Shown: positions 1-5,908, numbered from the stretch's first letter. The stretch is DNA of 5,908 nucleotides from Solobacterium sp. (GCA_017536845.1 JAFWCP010000285.1:1-5908), one strand, 5' to 3'. The notes: a model not told the origin generated them from the sequence alone. Translations and numbers: made by a program.

Positions 1-461
1 GCCGCAACATCGGCGTTGTTTTCCAGGATTACCGGCTGCTTCCGGCCAAGACTGTCTTTGAGAACATTTCCTATGCTCTGGAAGTCATCAATATGAAAAA
101 ACCGCAGATTGAAAAGCGGGTCCATGAAGTCATGTCCGTCGTCGGCCTCAATGAAAAAGGGGATTCCTTTCCCCGTGAGCTTTCCGGCGGCCAGCAGCAG
201 CGTGTCGCCATTGCCAGGGCCCTGGCCAACCGGCCAAAGGTGCTGATTGCGGACGAGCCCACCGGCAACCTCGACCCGGGAAAGTCGGATGAAATCATGG
301 ATCTTTTAGAGCGGATCAATATCACCTACGGGACAACCATCCTGATGGTGACCCACGATTATCCCCTGGTCAACAAGCACCGCAAACGGACCATTGCCCT
401 TGAACATGGGCACATTGTCGCCGACCTTGCGGAAGGAGGCTATGTACGCCATGATCAGTAG
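1..461 (+). CDS. ftsE: FtsE, cell-division ATP-binding protein (5' end missing)
   Basis: Cytoplasmic ABC-type ATPase that pairs with FtsX and drives peptidoglycan hydrolase activation at the division site. The reading frame enters at base 3 and gives 152 residues before the TAG at 459-461. Full FtsE is about 225-230 residues, so the N-terminal third with Walker A lies outside the window. Visible in order (fragment numbering): Q-loop VFQDYRLL at 6-13, ABC signature LSGGQQQR at 60-67, Walker B VLIADEP at 80-86, D-loop NLDP at 89-92, and H-loop VTHD with His118. The Q-loop sequence FQDYRLL and the downstream ftsX point to FtsE rather than a LolD- or MacB-type ATPase. All catalytic motifs in the visible part are intact. 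The 3' end overlaps ftsX and carries its ribosome binding site. Confidence 0.96.
   Translation, partial: RNIGVVFQDYRLLPAKTVFENISYALEVINMKKPQIEKRVHEVMSVVGLNEKGDSFPRELSGGQQQRVAIARALANRPKVLIADEPTGNLDPGKSDEIMDLLERINITYGTTILMVTHDYPLVNKHRKRTIALEHGHIVADLAEGGYVRHDQ
433..439 (+). promoter_or_regulatory. Ribosome binding site of ftsX, inside ftsE
   Basis: AAGGAGG is a perfect Shine-Dalgarno core inside the last codons of ftsE. It lies 11 nt before the ATG at 451 and only 2 nt before the in-frame ATG at 442. The 2-nt spacing is too short for normal initiation, so this site favours the start at 451. Confidence 0.7.
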
Positions 462-1344
462 AAGCATCCGAGAAGGGCTGCGCGGCGTCGGCCGGCATTT
501 CGCCATGGCGGTTTCCTCCGCCATCGCCGTCAGCATTGCCCTGCTTATCATATCCGTCTTCATGATCTTCTCCATCCACCTGCAGCGCTTTACGCTGAAT
601 TTTGAGGAAGGCATCAAGATCAGTGCGACGGTTGATTACCATTATGAATCCGGTGCCGAAGAAGCCCGGATCATGAACGACATCAAGAAAATCGAAGGCG
701 TCAGCGACGTTGATTACTATACCAAGGAAGAGGAATACCAGTATTACCTGGATATCAAGGATTCCCGGGTCCGGGATGTCTTTGCGGCCTGGGGTGATGA
801 AAACCCCATGCACGATGCCTTCTACGTGACGGCGGAATCCGGGTATGACCTGAGCGTCATCGCCGGCGAGATCGACAGGATCGAAGGCATTGACCATGTC
901 GACTACGGCGGCCAGAGTACGCTGAACATTGTCGCGTTTCTGGAAACCGTCAGGCGTTTCGGCGCCATGCTCGTCTTCGGCCTGACAATTCTGGCCATCT
1001 TCCTGATCCAGAATACGATCAAGCTGACCATCCATGCCCGTCAGGATGAGATTGATATCATGCGCAATGTCGGCGCGACGAATATGTTCATCCGGGCTCC
1101 GTTCCTCTGGGAAGGTGCTTTCATCGGCGCCATGGGGGCAATCCTGCCTTCCATTGCGACCATGATGGCCTACGGCATGGTGTATGACAAGACAGGCGGC
1201 TACCTGATTTCGTCGATGTTCCGGCTGCTGGAACCTTCGCCGTTTATCCACTACCTGTCCCTGTTCCTGTTTGCGGCCGGCATCCTGGTCGGCCTGCTGG
1301 GTTCTCTTTTAAGCGTCAACAGATATCTGAGGTGGAGAAGATGA
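451..1344 (+). CDS. ftsX: FtsX, membrane subunit of the FtsEX division complex
   Basis: Integral membrane partner of FtsE that carries the ATPase signal across the membrane to extracellular wall hydrolases. With the start at 451 it has 297 residues, normal for Bacillota FtsX. Transmembrane helix 1 is about residues 19-41. A large extracellular loop of about 120 residues follows (about 42-163), then helices near 170-190, 222-245 and 277-293. The family signature runs from NTIKLTIHARQDEI (198-211) through IMRNVGATNMFIRAPFLWEG (213-232), just before helix 3. The ATG at 442 would add three residues (MYA) but sits only 2 nt from the Shine-Dalgarno; a TTG at 394 is deep inside ftsE and unlikely. 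The gene overlaps ftsE by 11 nt and the next gene by 4 nt (ATGA), suggesting translational coupling. In the FtsEX family, the large loop is the known contact surface for PcsB- or EnvC-type coiled coils. Confidence 0.96.
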   Translation: MISRSIREGLRGVGRHFAMAVSSAIAVSIALLIISVFMIFSIHLQRFTLNFEEGIKISATVDYHYESGAEEARIMNDIKKIEGVSDVDYYTKEEEYQYYLDIKDSRVRDVFAAWGDENPMHDAFYVTAESGYDLSVIAGEIDRIEGIDHVDYGGQSTLNIVAFLETVRRFGAMLVFGLTILAIFLIQNTIKLTIHARQDEIDIMRNVGATNMFIRAPFLWEGAFIGAMGAILPSIATMMAYGMVYDKTGGYLISSMFRLLEPSPFIHYLSLFLFAAGILVGLLGSLLSVNRYLRWRR

Positions 1345-1982
1345 AAAAGTTTTTCAATGCAGTCACCATCTGCCTGATGTTAACGGTCTGCACCGTCAGG
1401 ATCCAGGCAGAACAGCCCGACTATACCGATACGGACTACTGGCAGACTTATTGCGCCGATGCGCAGGATGAAATGAGCCAGGCTGCCTGCAAGGCATACA
1501 ATGAATTTGTCACAAACGGCAGCAATGCCGGCAATGGCTGGGAAAGCCTTCTGCATGACTATACCGAGCTTTTCAAACAGGGGCTGCAGACAGCCGGCGA
1601 GGAAGGCGGGAAACTGCTGGAAACCCTGTCCTCCTATTTCAGCAATGTGACGGACAGTGACATTGACATTGAACCGGAAGTAAAGCAGGAAATGGCTTCG
1701 GAACTGATCGAGGCTTACAGCCTGCAGTTAAGCGCGTATGAACAGCGGCTGGAAGAAAGTGAAAAAACATCTGCCGCCATGCAGGAAGATCTTGCATCCA
1801 TGAAGGAAGAAATTCAGAAACTGCAGGAAACGACAGCTTCCCTGCAGGATGACCTGCTTGTTCAGGCGGAACAGACGGAAAAGGTTCAGAAGAGCAGGCC
1901 GATTCTGTTCTTCAGCGGCGTGATGATCGGCATGATCGGCGCTTTGCTGGGAGTGAATTTAATGCTGAGGAAGAAAAGATGA
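1341..1982 (+). CDS. Exported, C-terminally membrane-anchored coiled-coil protein with Cys-pair N-terminal module; unknown function
   Basis: I do not recognise a named family. The 213-residue protein starts with a signal peptide (about 1-23, cleavage likely after IQA). Next comes a module at 24-56 with PDYTDTDYW, Cys38, and ACKAYN carrying Cys50; the same module opens the next gene's product. A polar linker follows, then a heptad-like, Glu/Gln/Lys-rich helix at about 112-184. A C-terminal hydrophobic segment (about 188-208) ends in LRKKR, which predicts an extracellular body with a short cytoplasmic tail. There is no catalytic domain. The ATG overlaps the ftsX stop (ATGA) with GGTGGAG just upstream; a GTG at 1332 would add three residues and is less likely. 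The end overlaps the hydrolase gene by 4 nt. Context suggests a tethered partner or regulator of FtsX and the hydrolase; this is inference. Cys17 is not in a good lipobox, so a lipoprotein is unlikely. Confidence 0.85.
   Translation: MKKFFNAVTICLMLTVCTVRIQAEQPDYTDTDYWQTYCADAQDEMSQAACKAYNEFVTNGSNAGNGWESLLHDYTELFKQGLQTAGEEGGKLLETLSSYFSNVTDSDIDIEPEVKQEMASELIEAYSLQLSAYEQRLEESEKTSAAMQEDLASMKEEIQKLQETTASLQDDLLVQAEQTEKVQKSRPILFFSGVMIGMIGALLGVNLMLRKKR
1410..1508 (+). repeat. Cys-pair N-terminal module, copy 1 (coding)
   Basis: Codes residues 24-56 of the membrane-anchored protein. Both copies read PDYTDT, then Asp or Glu, then YWQ; then Cys38, and after 11 residues here (12 in the other copy) a second Cys in AC[KR]AYN. 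The DNA is similar but not identical between copies, so this looks like an old duplication kept by selection on the protein. The Cys pair probably forms a disulfide outside the cell. Confidence 0.85.
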
Positions 1983-3415
1983 AACGGCTGATTCATGTAT
2001 TGTTAAGTTCAGCCATGCTGGCATGGCTGATCACGCCGGCCGTGCATGCCGAGCCGGATTATACCGATACCGAATACTGGCAGGAGAAATGCTCAACCGT
2101 CTATTATGACATTGAGACCCAGACGGCCTGCCGGGCCTATAACGACTACATGGTCAAGAACAATGCCGACATTGCCCGGGAGTATGAAGAGGTGCAGGCC
2201 AAGCTCCAGGAAAAGTCGGAGGATATTGAAAAATATGCCGAAGAGCTGGCAAAGATCCAGGAAGAAATTGATGCCGCCTCTGCAAGGATTGTTGACCTGA
2301 CCGGACAGATCAAGGAACTGGAAGCCAAGATCGACGTCAAGAAAGAGGAAATCAAACAGAAGGAAGCGGACATTGCGGCCAATGAAGCCGACGTCGACGA
2401 GATCCATCGGAAGATGGACCGGCGGGTGGAAGTGGAGCAGTGGACCATGCGCACCAACAAGTATGTGGATATCATCATGGGGGCGGAGAGCTTTGAAGAA
2501 CTGCTGCGTCTATTGGCCGGGTTCCAGGCCATTGCCGAGTATGATTCTTCGACCATGGATGACCTGGAAAACCTGATTGCCCTGCTGAATACGCAGCGGG
2601 AGGAACTGGAATTTGCCAAGGCGGAGCTGGAAGCGGAAAACCAGCGGGTTGAGGACGCCCGGACGAAACAGCGGATTGAACGCACAACCCTGCTTTCCAA
2701 CCAGGCGGCCCTGGACAAGGCCAAGGAAAAGGCGGAACTGGAACGGGCGGCCCTGGAAGAGCAGGGCACCAAGCTGCTGGCGAATATTGCGGACAACAAT
2801 ACCCTGATGAATGAGATTTCCCTTTCCGCGGCTTACCGTGAAATCGGCGGCGTGGTGTCGGATGGCTGGACCTTCCCGGTGCCGGGATCCTACCGTTCGG
2901 CGGGAACGTGGTATTATGCGTCCGGCGGCGTGCATCTGGGCTACGACTTTGCGGCACCGGTCGGCACGTCGATTGTAGCAGCCGGCAACGGCGTCATCAT
3001 CAACAGCGCCAACGGCTGTCCGACTTACGGGTATCTTGGCTCGTCATGCGGCGGCGCTTACGGAGGAAGTTCCGGCGGCGGCAACCAGGTCTACCTGCTT
3101 ACTGCTGTCAATGATGGCCTGTATGCGGTAAAATACTGCCATCTGCAGCTGGACAGCCCGATTCCGACAGGTTCTGTCGTATCGGCCGGCGACATTGTCG
3201 GCCGGGTCGGCTCCAGCGGCAATTCCTCCGGTGCCCATTGCCATATCGAAGTCATGTACCTTGGCGATGCGGCAAATATGACAGCCTATATGCGGACATG
3301 GAACGGCGACCTGTCGTTTGGCTGCGGCTGGTACTATGCAGCATTGTCCAGACGGTGTGAATCCGGCGTGGGGGCACCCTGCCGGGTACGGCCGGAAACG
3401 GTATTCGGAGGATGA
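1979..3415 (+). CDS. Secreted coiled-coil M23 peptidoglycan endopeptidase, EnvC/PcsB-like FtsEX effector
   Basis: A 478-residue exported protein likely to cut peptidoglycan cross-links during septum splitting. A signal peptide covers about 1-24 (cleavage after VHA). The Cys-pair module follows at 25-57 (Cys38, Cys51). A long coiled coil spans about 62-160 and 194-275. It is broken by a less polar stretch at about 161-193 (NKYVDIIMGAESFEELL), which resembles the SFxDLL-type turn of PcsB and EnvC coiled coils. The M23/LytM domain is about 296-440 with all expected zinc and catalytic residues: His319 and Asp323 (HLGYD), His388 (YCHLQ), and His420/His422 (HCH). E. coli EnvC lacks such a set, so this enzyme is probably active itself. 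A Gly-rich loop with Cys347 and Cys357 lies inside the domain. A tail with Cys449, Cys460 and Cys468 ends the protein. GAGGAA lies 6 nt before the ATG. It overlaps the preceding gene by 4 nt and is followed at once by a hairpin. FtsX is the likely regulator, by analogy. Confidence 0.92.
   Translation: MKRLIHVLLSSAMLAWLITPAVHAEPDYTDTEYWQEKCSTVYYDIETQTACRAYNDYMVKNNADIAREYEEVQAKLQEKSEDIEKYAEELAKIQEEIDAASARIVDLTGQIKELEAKIDVKKEEIKQKEADIAANEADVDEIHRKMDRRVEVEQWTMRTNKYVDIIMGAESFEELLRLLAGFQAIAEYDSSTMDDLENLIALLNTQREELEFAKAELEAENQRVEDARTKQRIERTTLLSNQAALDKAKEKAELERAALEEQGTKLLANIADNNTLMNEISLSAAYREIGGVVSDGWTFPVPGSYRSAGTWYYASGGVHLGYDFAAPVGTSIVAAGNGVIINSANGCPTYGYLGSSCGGAYGGSSGGGNQVYLLTAVNDGLYAVKYCHLQLDSPIPTGSVVSAGDIVGRVGSSGNSSGAHCHIEVMYLGDAANMTAYMRTWNGDLSFGCGWYYAALSRRCESGVGAPCRVRPETVFGG
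2051..2149 (+). repeat. Cys-pair N-terminal module, copy 2 (coding)
   Basis: Codes residues 25-57 of the M23 hydrolase, directly after its signal peptide. It matches copy 1 in PDYTDT, YWQ, the two Cys residues and the AYN segment, with one extra residue between the cysteines. The module comes before the coiled coil in both proteins, so it is more likely a docking or pairing element than part of the active site. Confidence 0.85.
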
Positions 3416-3440
3416 GAGTCTTATTGATAAGACTCTTTTT
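3415..3440 (+). terminator. Rho-independent terminator-like hairpin after the hydrolase gene
   Basis: AGAGTCTTAT (3415-3424) pairs perfectly with ATAAGACTCT (3427-3436) around a TG; sterically the loop is probably 4 nt or more. A run of five T (3436-3440) follows. The first stem base is also the last base of the hydrolase stop codon. The stem is A/T-rich and the T run short, so it may only partly stop transcription. Only 18 nt separate it from the next start codon. Confidence 0.75.
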
Positions 3441-3448
3441 GGAAAGTG

Positions 3449-3455
3449 AAGGTGG
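3449..3455 (+). promoter_or_regulatory. Ribosome binding site of the S41 protease gene
   Basis: AAGGTGG differs by one base from AAGGAGG. Its AAGG part is 6 nt before the ATG at 3459, which supports that start. It begins 8 nt after the T run of the upstream hairpin, so no promoter fits between the hairpin and this site. Confidence 0.7.
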
Positions 3456-3458
3456 AAT

Positions 3459-4961
3459 ATGAATCAGTATGGTGATCTGAATGAAGAAGTTGTCAGGAAG
3501 CAGAATGACCTGGCAGCTGATGTCTATAAGGCTGAAGCAAAGCGGCTGCGGATCCTGCTTGTCTTTTCCGTTGTCGCCTGCCTGATTGTCGGCTGGCTTT
3601 TCGGGAGTTTCTTCCCGGCGCCGGGCACCGGCAACATGACGCAGTATATCCCGGTCACGCTCAACAGCGACGCGAAGATCGAAGCGGTGCAGGGCATCAT
3701 GGAAAGCGACTGGTTCTTCGGCAAGGACATCGAGGATCTGGACACCCGGCTGACCGACCAGGCCCTGTATGGCATTACCGCCAATGAGGAAGACCCGCAT
3801 ACCTCATATATGTCCAGCGAAGAGATCCAGGAATTCACCCAGTCGATCAACCGCAACTTCGTCGGCATCGGGGTGCAGTTCATCGTTTCCAACGGCGTCA
3901 ACCTGATCGACGCGGTGTTCAGGAATTCCCCGGCCGAAAGGGCCGGCATCCAGCCCGGCGACCTGATTTCGGCGGTGGACGGCGTGAATGTGGAAGGCGA
4001 GACTTCTGACCGCATCAAGGAACTGGTGCTGGGCGATGAAGGCACGCCGGTAGTCATCACCGTACAGAGAGGCGGTGAATACCTGGATATTGAAATCATC
4101 CGCGGCGCGGTCAACGCGACGGCAACCGGCCGGATGATCGGCGATGTCGGCTATTTTGAAATGTACAACTTCGGCGATTCCACTGCCGATGAGATGAAGG
4201 GCTATCTGGATGACTTTGTTGCCCAGGGGGCCACAAAGCTGATCATCGACCTGCGTGACAACGGCGGCGGCTATCTGGACTCCCTGCAGCGGGTGGCATC
4301 CTTCTTCCTGCCCAAGAACACGGTTGTCATGCGCCAGGCCTATCCGGATGAATCGGAAGACCTGATCTTCTCCACCGGCAATGAATATAAGCAGTTTGAC
4401 GGCATCGTCATCCTGATCAATGCCAACACGGCTTCCGCTTCGGAAGTGCTGACCATGGCATTAAAGGAAAAACGTGATGACGTGTACCTGATCGGCACAA
4501 CCTCCTATGGCAAGGGCACGGTGCAGGTGACCCGTTACTTCGATGACGGCTCGGCCCTGAAGTATACGACTTCCCGCTGGCTCTCTCCTGATGGGGTATG
4601 GGTCAACAATGTCGGCATTGAGCCGGATGAAACCGTACTCCTGCATGACATCATGTACCGCAGCTATACCGGCATGGCCGATGAAGAAAGCTATGATGTG
4701 GATTCGGTATCCCGGGCTGTGCAGGATATCCAGCTGGCCCTGGATTTCATGGATTATGACATAGACCGCACTGACGGGTATTATTCCGAAAGCACGAAGA
4801 AGGCTGTGCAGGCCTATCAGACCTCGCAGAACCTCACCGCTGACGGCGTTCTGACCCCGGATGTCTACCGGGCCATCCTTTCCTCGGTTTCCTATACCTG
4901 GACAGTGGATGACGAAAAAGACCCGCAGCTGCAGCGGGCGCTGGAGTATCTCCATGAGTGA
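3459..4961 (+). CDS. ctpA: Membrane-anchored PDZ/S41 C-terminal processing protease with peptidoglycan-binding domain
   Basis: A 500-residue serine protease of the CtpA/CtpB/Prc family, which trims or degrades extracytoplasmic proteins from their C-terminus. A cytoplasmic N-terminus of about 30 residues is followed by one membrane helix (about 31-52), leaving the catalytic part outside. A PDZ domain spans about 131-215 (FVGIGVQF, SPAERAGIQPGDLI). The S41 core includes LIIDLRDNGGGYL (261-273), ASASE with the probable nucleophile Ser326, and SYGKGTVQ with Lys352 and Gln356. The Ser was assigned by comparison with Prc, where it is the first Ser of SASE; spacing to Lys is 26 here, one more than in Prc. 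A peptidoglycan-binding-1-like domain occupies about 413-476 (TDGYYSESTKKAVQAYQ, then LTADGVLTPDVYRAI), usual in Bacillota CtpB-type proteins. It lies 43 nt after the hydrolase gene and overlaps uvrB by 8 nt. Nearby wall enzymes are candidate substrates, by inference. The symbol could equally be ctpB. Confidence 0.93.
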   Translation: MNQYGDLNEEVVRKQNDLAADVYKAEAKRLRILLVFSVVACLIVGWLFGSFFPAPGTGNMTQYIPVTLNSDAKIEAVQGIMESDWFFGKDIEDLDTRLTDQALYGITANEEDPHTSYMSSEEIQEFTQSINRNFVGIGVQFIVSNGVNLIDAVFRNSPAERAGIQPGDLISAVDGVNVEGETSDRIKELVLGDEGTPVVITVQRGGEYLDIEIIRGAVNATATGRMIGDVGYFEMYNFGDSTADEMKGYLDDFVAQGATKLIIDLRDNGGGYLDSLQRVASFFLPKNTVVMRQAYPDESEDLIFSTGNEYKQFDGIVILINANTASASEVLTMALKEKRDDVYLIGTTSYGKGTVQVTRYFDDGSALKYTTSRWLSPDGVWVNNVGIEPDETVLLHDIMYRSYTGMADEESYDVDSVSRAVQDIQLALDFMDYDIDRTDGYYSESTKKAVQAYQTSQNLTADGVLTPDVYRAILSSVSYTWTVDDEKDPQLQRALEYLHE

Positions 4962-5908
4962 AGACCGATTTGAACTTGTTTCTCCCTTCCGGCCGACAGG
5001 CGACCAGCCGGCCGCCATCGACGCCCTGGTCAAAGGGCTGGAAGAAGGGAAGAAGGAACAGGTCCTGGAAGGAGCCACAGGCACCGGCAAGACCTTCACG
5101 ATGGCAAATGTCATTGCCCGCGTGAACCGGCCGACGCTTGTCTTCTCCCACAACAAAACCCTGGCCGGCCAGCTGTATGCCGAGTTCAAGGAACTCTTCC
5201 CGCATAACCGGGTGGAATTCTTCGTTTCCAATTTCGACTACTACCAGCCGGAAGCGTACATGCCGAAAAGCGATACGTATATCGAAAAGACAGCCGCGAT
5301 CAATGAAGAACTGGATATGTTCCGTGAATCCACCCTGAACTCGCTTTCGGAGAGAAGGGATACCATCGTGGTTGCTTCGGTTGCCTGCATCTATGCGGCT
5401 TCTGACCCGGTGGAATACCGGAAGATGTTCTTTACAATCCGGGTCGGCGAGATCTATGAACGCAACACGCTGTTAAGAAAACTGATCGAAATGCAGTATA
5501 CGCGCAATGACATGGACCAGGCCCGCGGCACCATCCGGGTGCGCGGGGATGTCATTGACCTGACGCCTTCCTATACCAAGGCCTTCAACATCCGCATCGA
5601 GATGTTCGGGGATGAAATTGAAAGGATCACGGAAATTGATCCGGTCACGGCCAAAACGATCAACGCCTACCAGTTCTACAACATTTTCCCGGCCAGCGGC
5701 TATGCTCGCTCAAAGGATGTCATGAACCGGGCCTGCAATGACATTGAGGAAGAGCTCAAGGACAGACTGCAGTACTTCAAGGCCAACGACAAGCTGCTGG
5801 AAGCGGAACGGCTGGAACAAAGGACCCTGTTTGATATTGTCAAGCAGCTGTGCCGCGGCGGCTGCGCCGTCCGCTTCGGCACCGTCGTTGTCCGCCACGC
5901 AATCCACC
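4954..5908 (+). CDS. uvrB: UvrB, excinuclease ABC subunit B (3' end missing; last 70 nt aberrant)
   Basis: DNA-damage-verifying helicase-like subunit of the UvrABC nucleotide excision repair complex, in the cytoplasm. 318 codons are in the window; the family is about 650-670 residues. Residues 1-295 are clear UvrB: FELVSPFRPTGDQPAAI near the start, Walker A GATGTGKT at 40-47, SHNKTLAGQLYAEFKELFPHN from 65, the beta-hairpin region VSNFDYYQPEAY at 91-102, RGTIRVRGDVID, and LLEAERLEQRTLFDI ending at 295. After that the family expects a segment like EMxxExGxCSGIENYSRHL. Instead residues 296-318 read VKQLCRGGCAVRFG and on, without resemblance. The ATG at 4954 overlaps the ctpA stop in ATGAGTGA; GGAG at 4943-4946 lies 7 nt upstream. 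The canonical hairpin VSYYDYY reads VSNFDYY here. The helicase Walker B (DESH) would lie beyond the window. Confidence 0.95.
   Translation, partial: MSEDRFELVSPFRPTGDQPAAIDALVKGLEEGKKEQVLEGATGTGKTFTMANVIARVNRPTLVFSHNKTLAGQLYAEFKELFPHNRVEFFVSNFDYYQPEAYMPKSDTYIEKTAAINEELDMFRESTLNSLSERRDTIVVASVACIYAASDPVEYRKMFFTIRVGEIYERNTLLRKLIEMQYTRNDMDQARGTIRVRGDVIDLTPSYTKAFNIRIEMFGDEIERITEIDPVTAKTINAYQFYNIFPASGYARSKDVMNRACNDIEEELKDRLQYFKANDKLLEAERLEQRTLFDIVKQLCRGGCAVRFGTVVVRHAIH
5839..5908 (+). other. Segment at the window end that breaks UvrB homology
   Basis: Base use changes abruptly. From 5851 to 5908 I count 5 A in 58 nt, against 20 A in the 60 nt at 5761-5820. The uvrB frame stays open with nearly all third positions C or G but does not encode the expected UvrB motif. 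The +1 frame gives an Ala/Ser-rich string and the +2 frame meets TGA at 5832-5834, so a single frameshift does not restore UvrB. It may be a foreign or rearranged piece, or a false join at a contig end. Confidence 0.55.

Noticed and set aside
394..450. Upstream TTG (394) or ATG (442) as the ftsX start
   Set aside because: TTG has no good ribosome binding site and would overlap ftsE by 68 nt. ATG at 442 is only 2 nt from the Shine-Dalgarno. The start at 451 fits better, though 442 cannot be fully excluded.
370..1251. Long open frame on the - strand (293 codons) opposite ftsX
   Set aside because: It lies wholly opposite a clear ftsX and the 3' end of ftsE, is rich in His, Asp and Gly as expected of an antisense shadow, and shows no recognisable domain.
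1371..1403. Lipoprotein signal in the small exported protein (Cys17)
   Set aside because: The residues before Cys17 are LTV, a poor lipobox, while a normal signal peptidase I site (IQA) follows a few residues later and the shared module starts right after it.
2146..2957. Several - strand open frames opposite the hydrolase coiled coil
   Set aside because: Their Ser-, Arg- and Pro-rich translations are what the reverse complement of Glu/Lys/Ala coiled-coil codons gives. No motif or separate start signal was recognised.
3040..3085. Gly/Ser-rich tandem-looking DNA (repeated ggcggc and ggaagt blocks)
   Set aside because: This is coding sequence for a Gly-rich loop of the M23 domain. The units are irregular, so I do not call a DNA repeat.
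4461..5231. - strand open frame of 256 codons across the ctpA-uvrB junction
   Set aside because: It is opposite two well-supported genes and has no family resemblance; GC-rich third codon positions readily leave such frames open.

Overview
The window looks like a stretch of a Bacillota (Firmicutes) chromosome. The order ftsE-ftsX, exported coiled-coil peptidoglycan hydrolase, S41 C-terminal processing protease, uvrB is typical of that phylum. The Cys-containing, Gly-rich M23 hydrolase and the small paralogue beside it suggest Erysipelotrichia or a relative; this placement is from memory of the families and is tentative. Codons often end in G or C. All real genes are on the + strand, and the long open frames on the - strand are shadows.

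Layout: (1) 1-461, 3' two thirds of ftsE, the ATPase of the FtsEX divisome transporter-like complex. (2) 451-1344, ftsX, its four-helix membrane subunit. (3) 1341-1982, an unrecognised exported protein with a Cys-pair N-terminal module, a coiled coil and a C-terminal membrane anchor. (4) 1979-3415, a secreted coiled-coil M23 metallopeptidase of EnvC/PcsB-like architecture, starting with the same module as gene 3. (5) 3415-3440, a terminator-like hairpin overlapping the stop codon of gene 4. (6) 3459-4961, a membrane-anchored PDZ/S41 protease with a C-terminal peptidoglycan-binding domain. (7) 4954-5908, the 5' part of uvrB, whose last 70 nt no longer match UvrB.

Genes 1-4 overlap each other (11, 4 and 4 nt) and must be co-transcribed. 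The likely unit is a cell-wall-splitting machine: FtsE ATP hydrolysis would move FtsX, whose large extracellular loop would control the coiled coil of the hydrolase. Gene 3 shares the hydrolase's N-terminal module but is tethered to the membrane and has no catalytic domain, so it may be a docking, scaffolding or competing partner. It is the least described element here. The S41 protease could trim or remove wall enzymes. uvrB overlaps the protease gene by 8 nt and is a DNA-repair gene linked by neighbourhood only.

The only intergenic gap is 43 nt (3416-3458). No RNA gene, CRISPR array, insertion sequence or origin was seen. The promoter of the ftsE operon lies upstream of the window.
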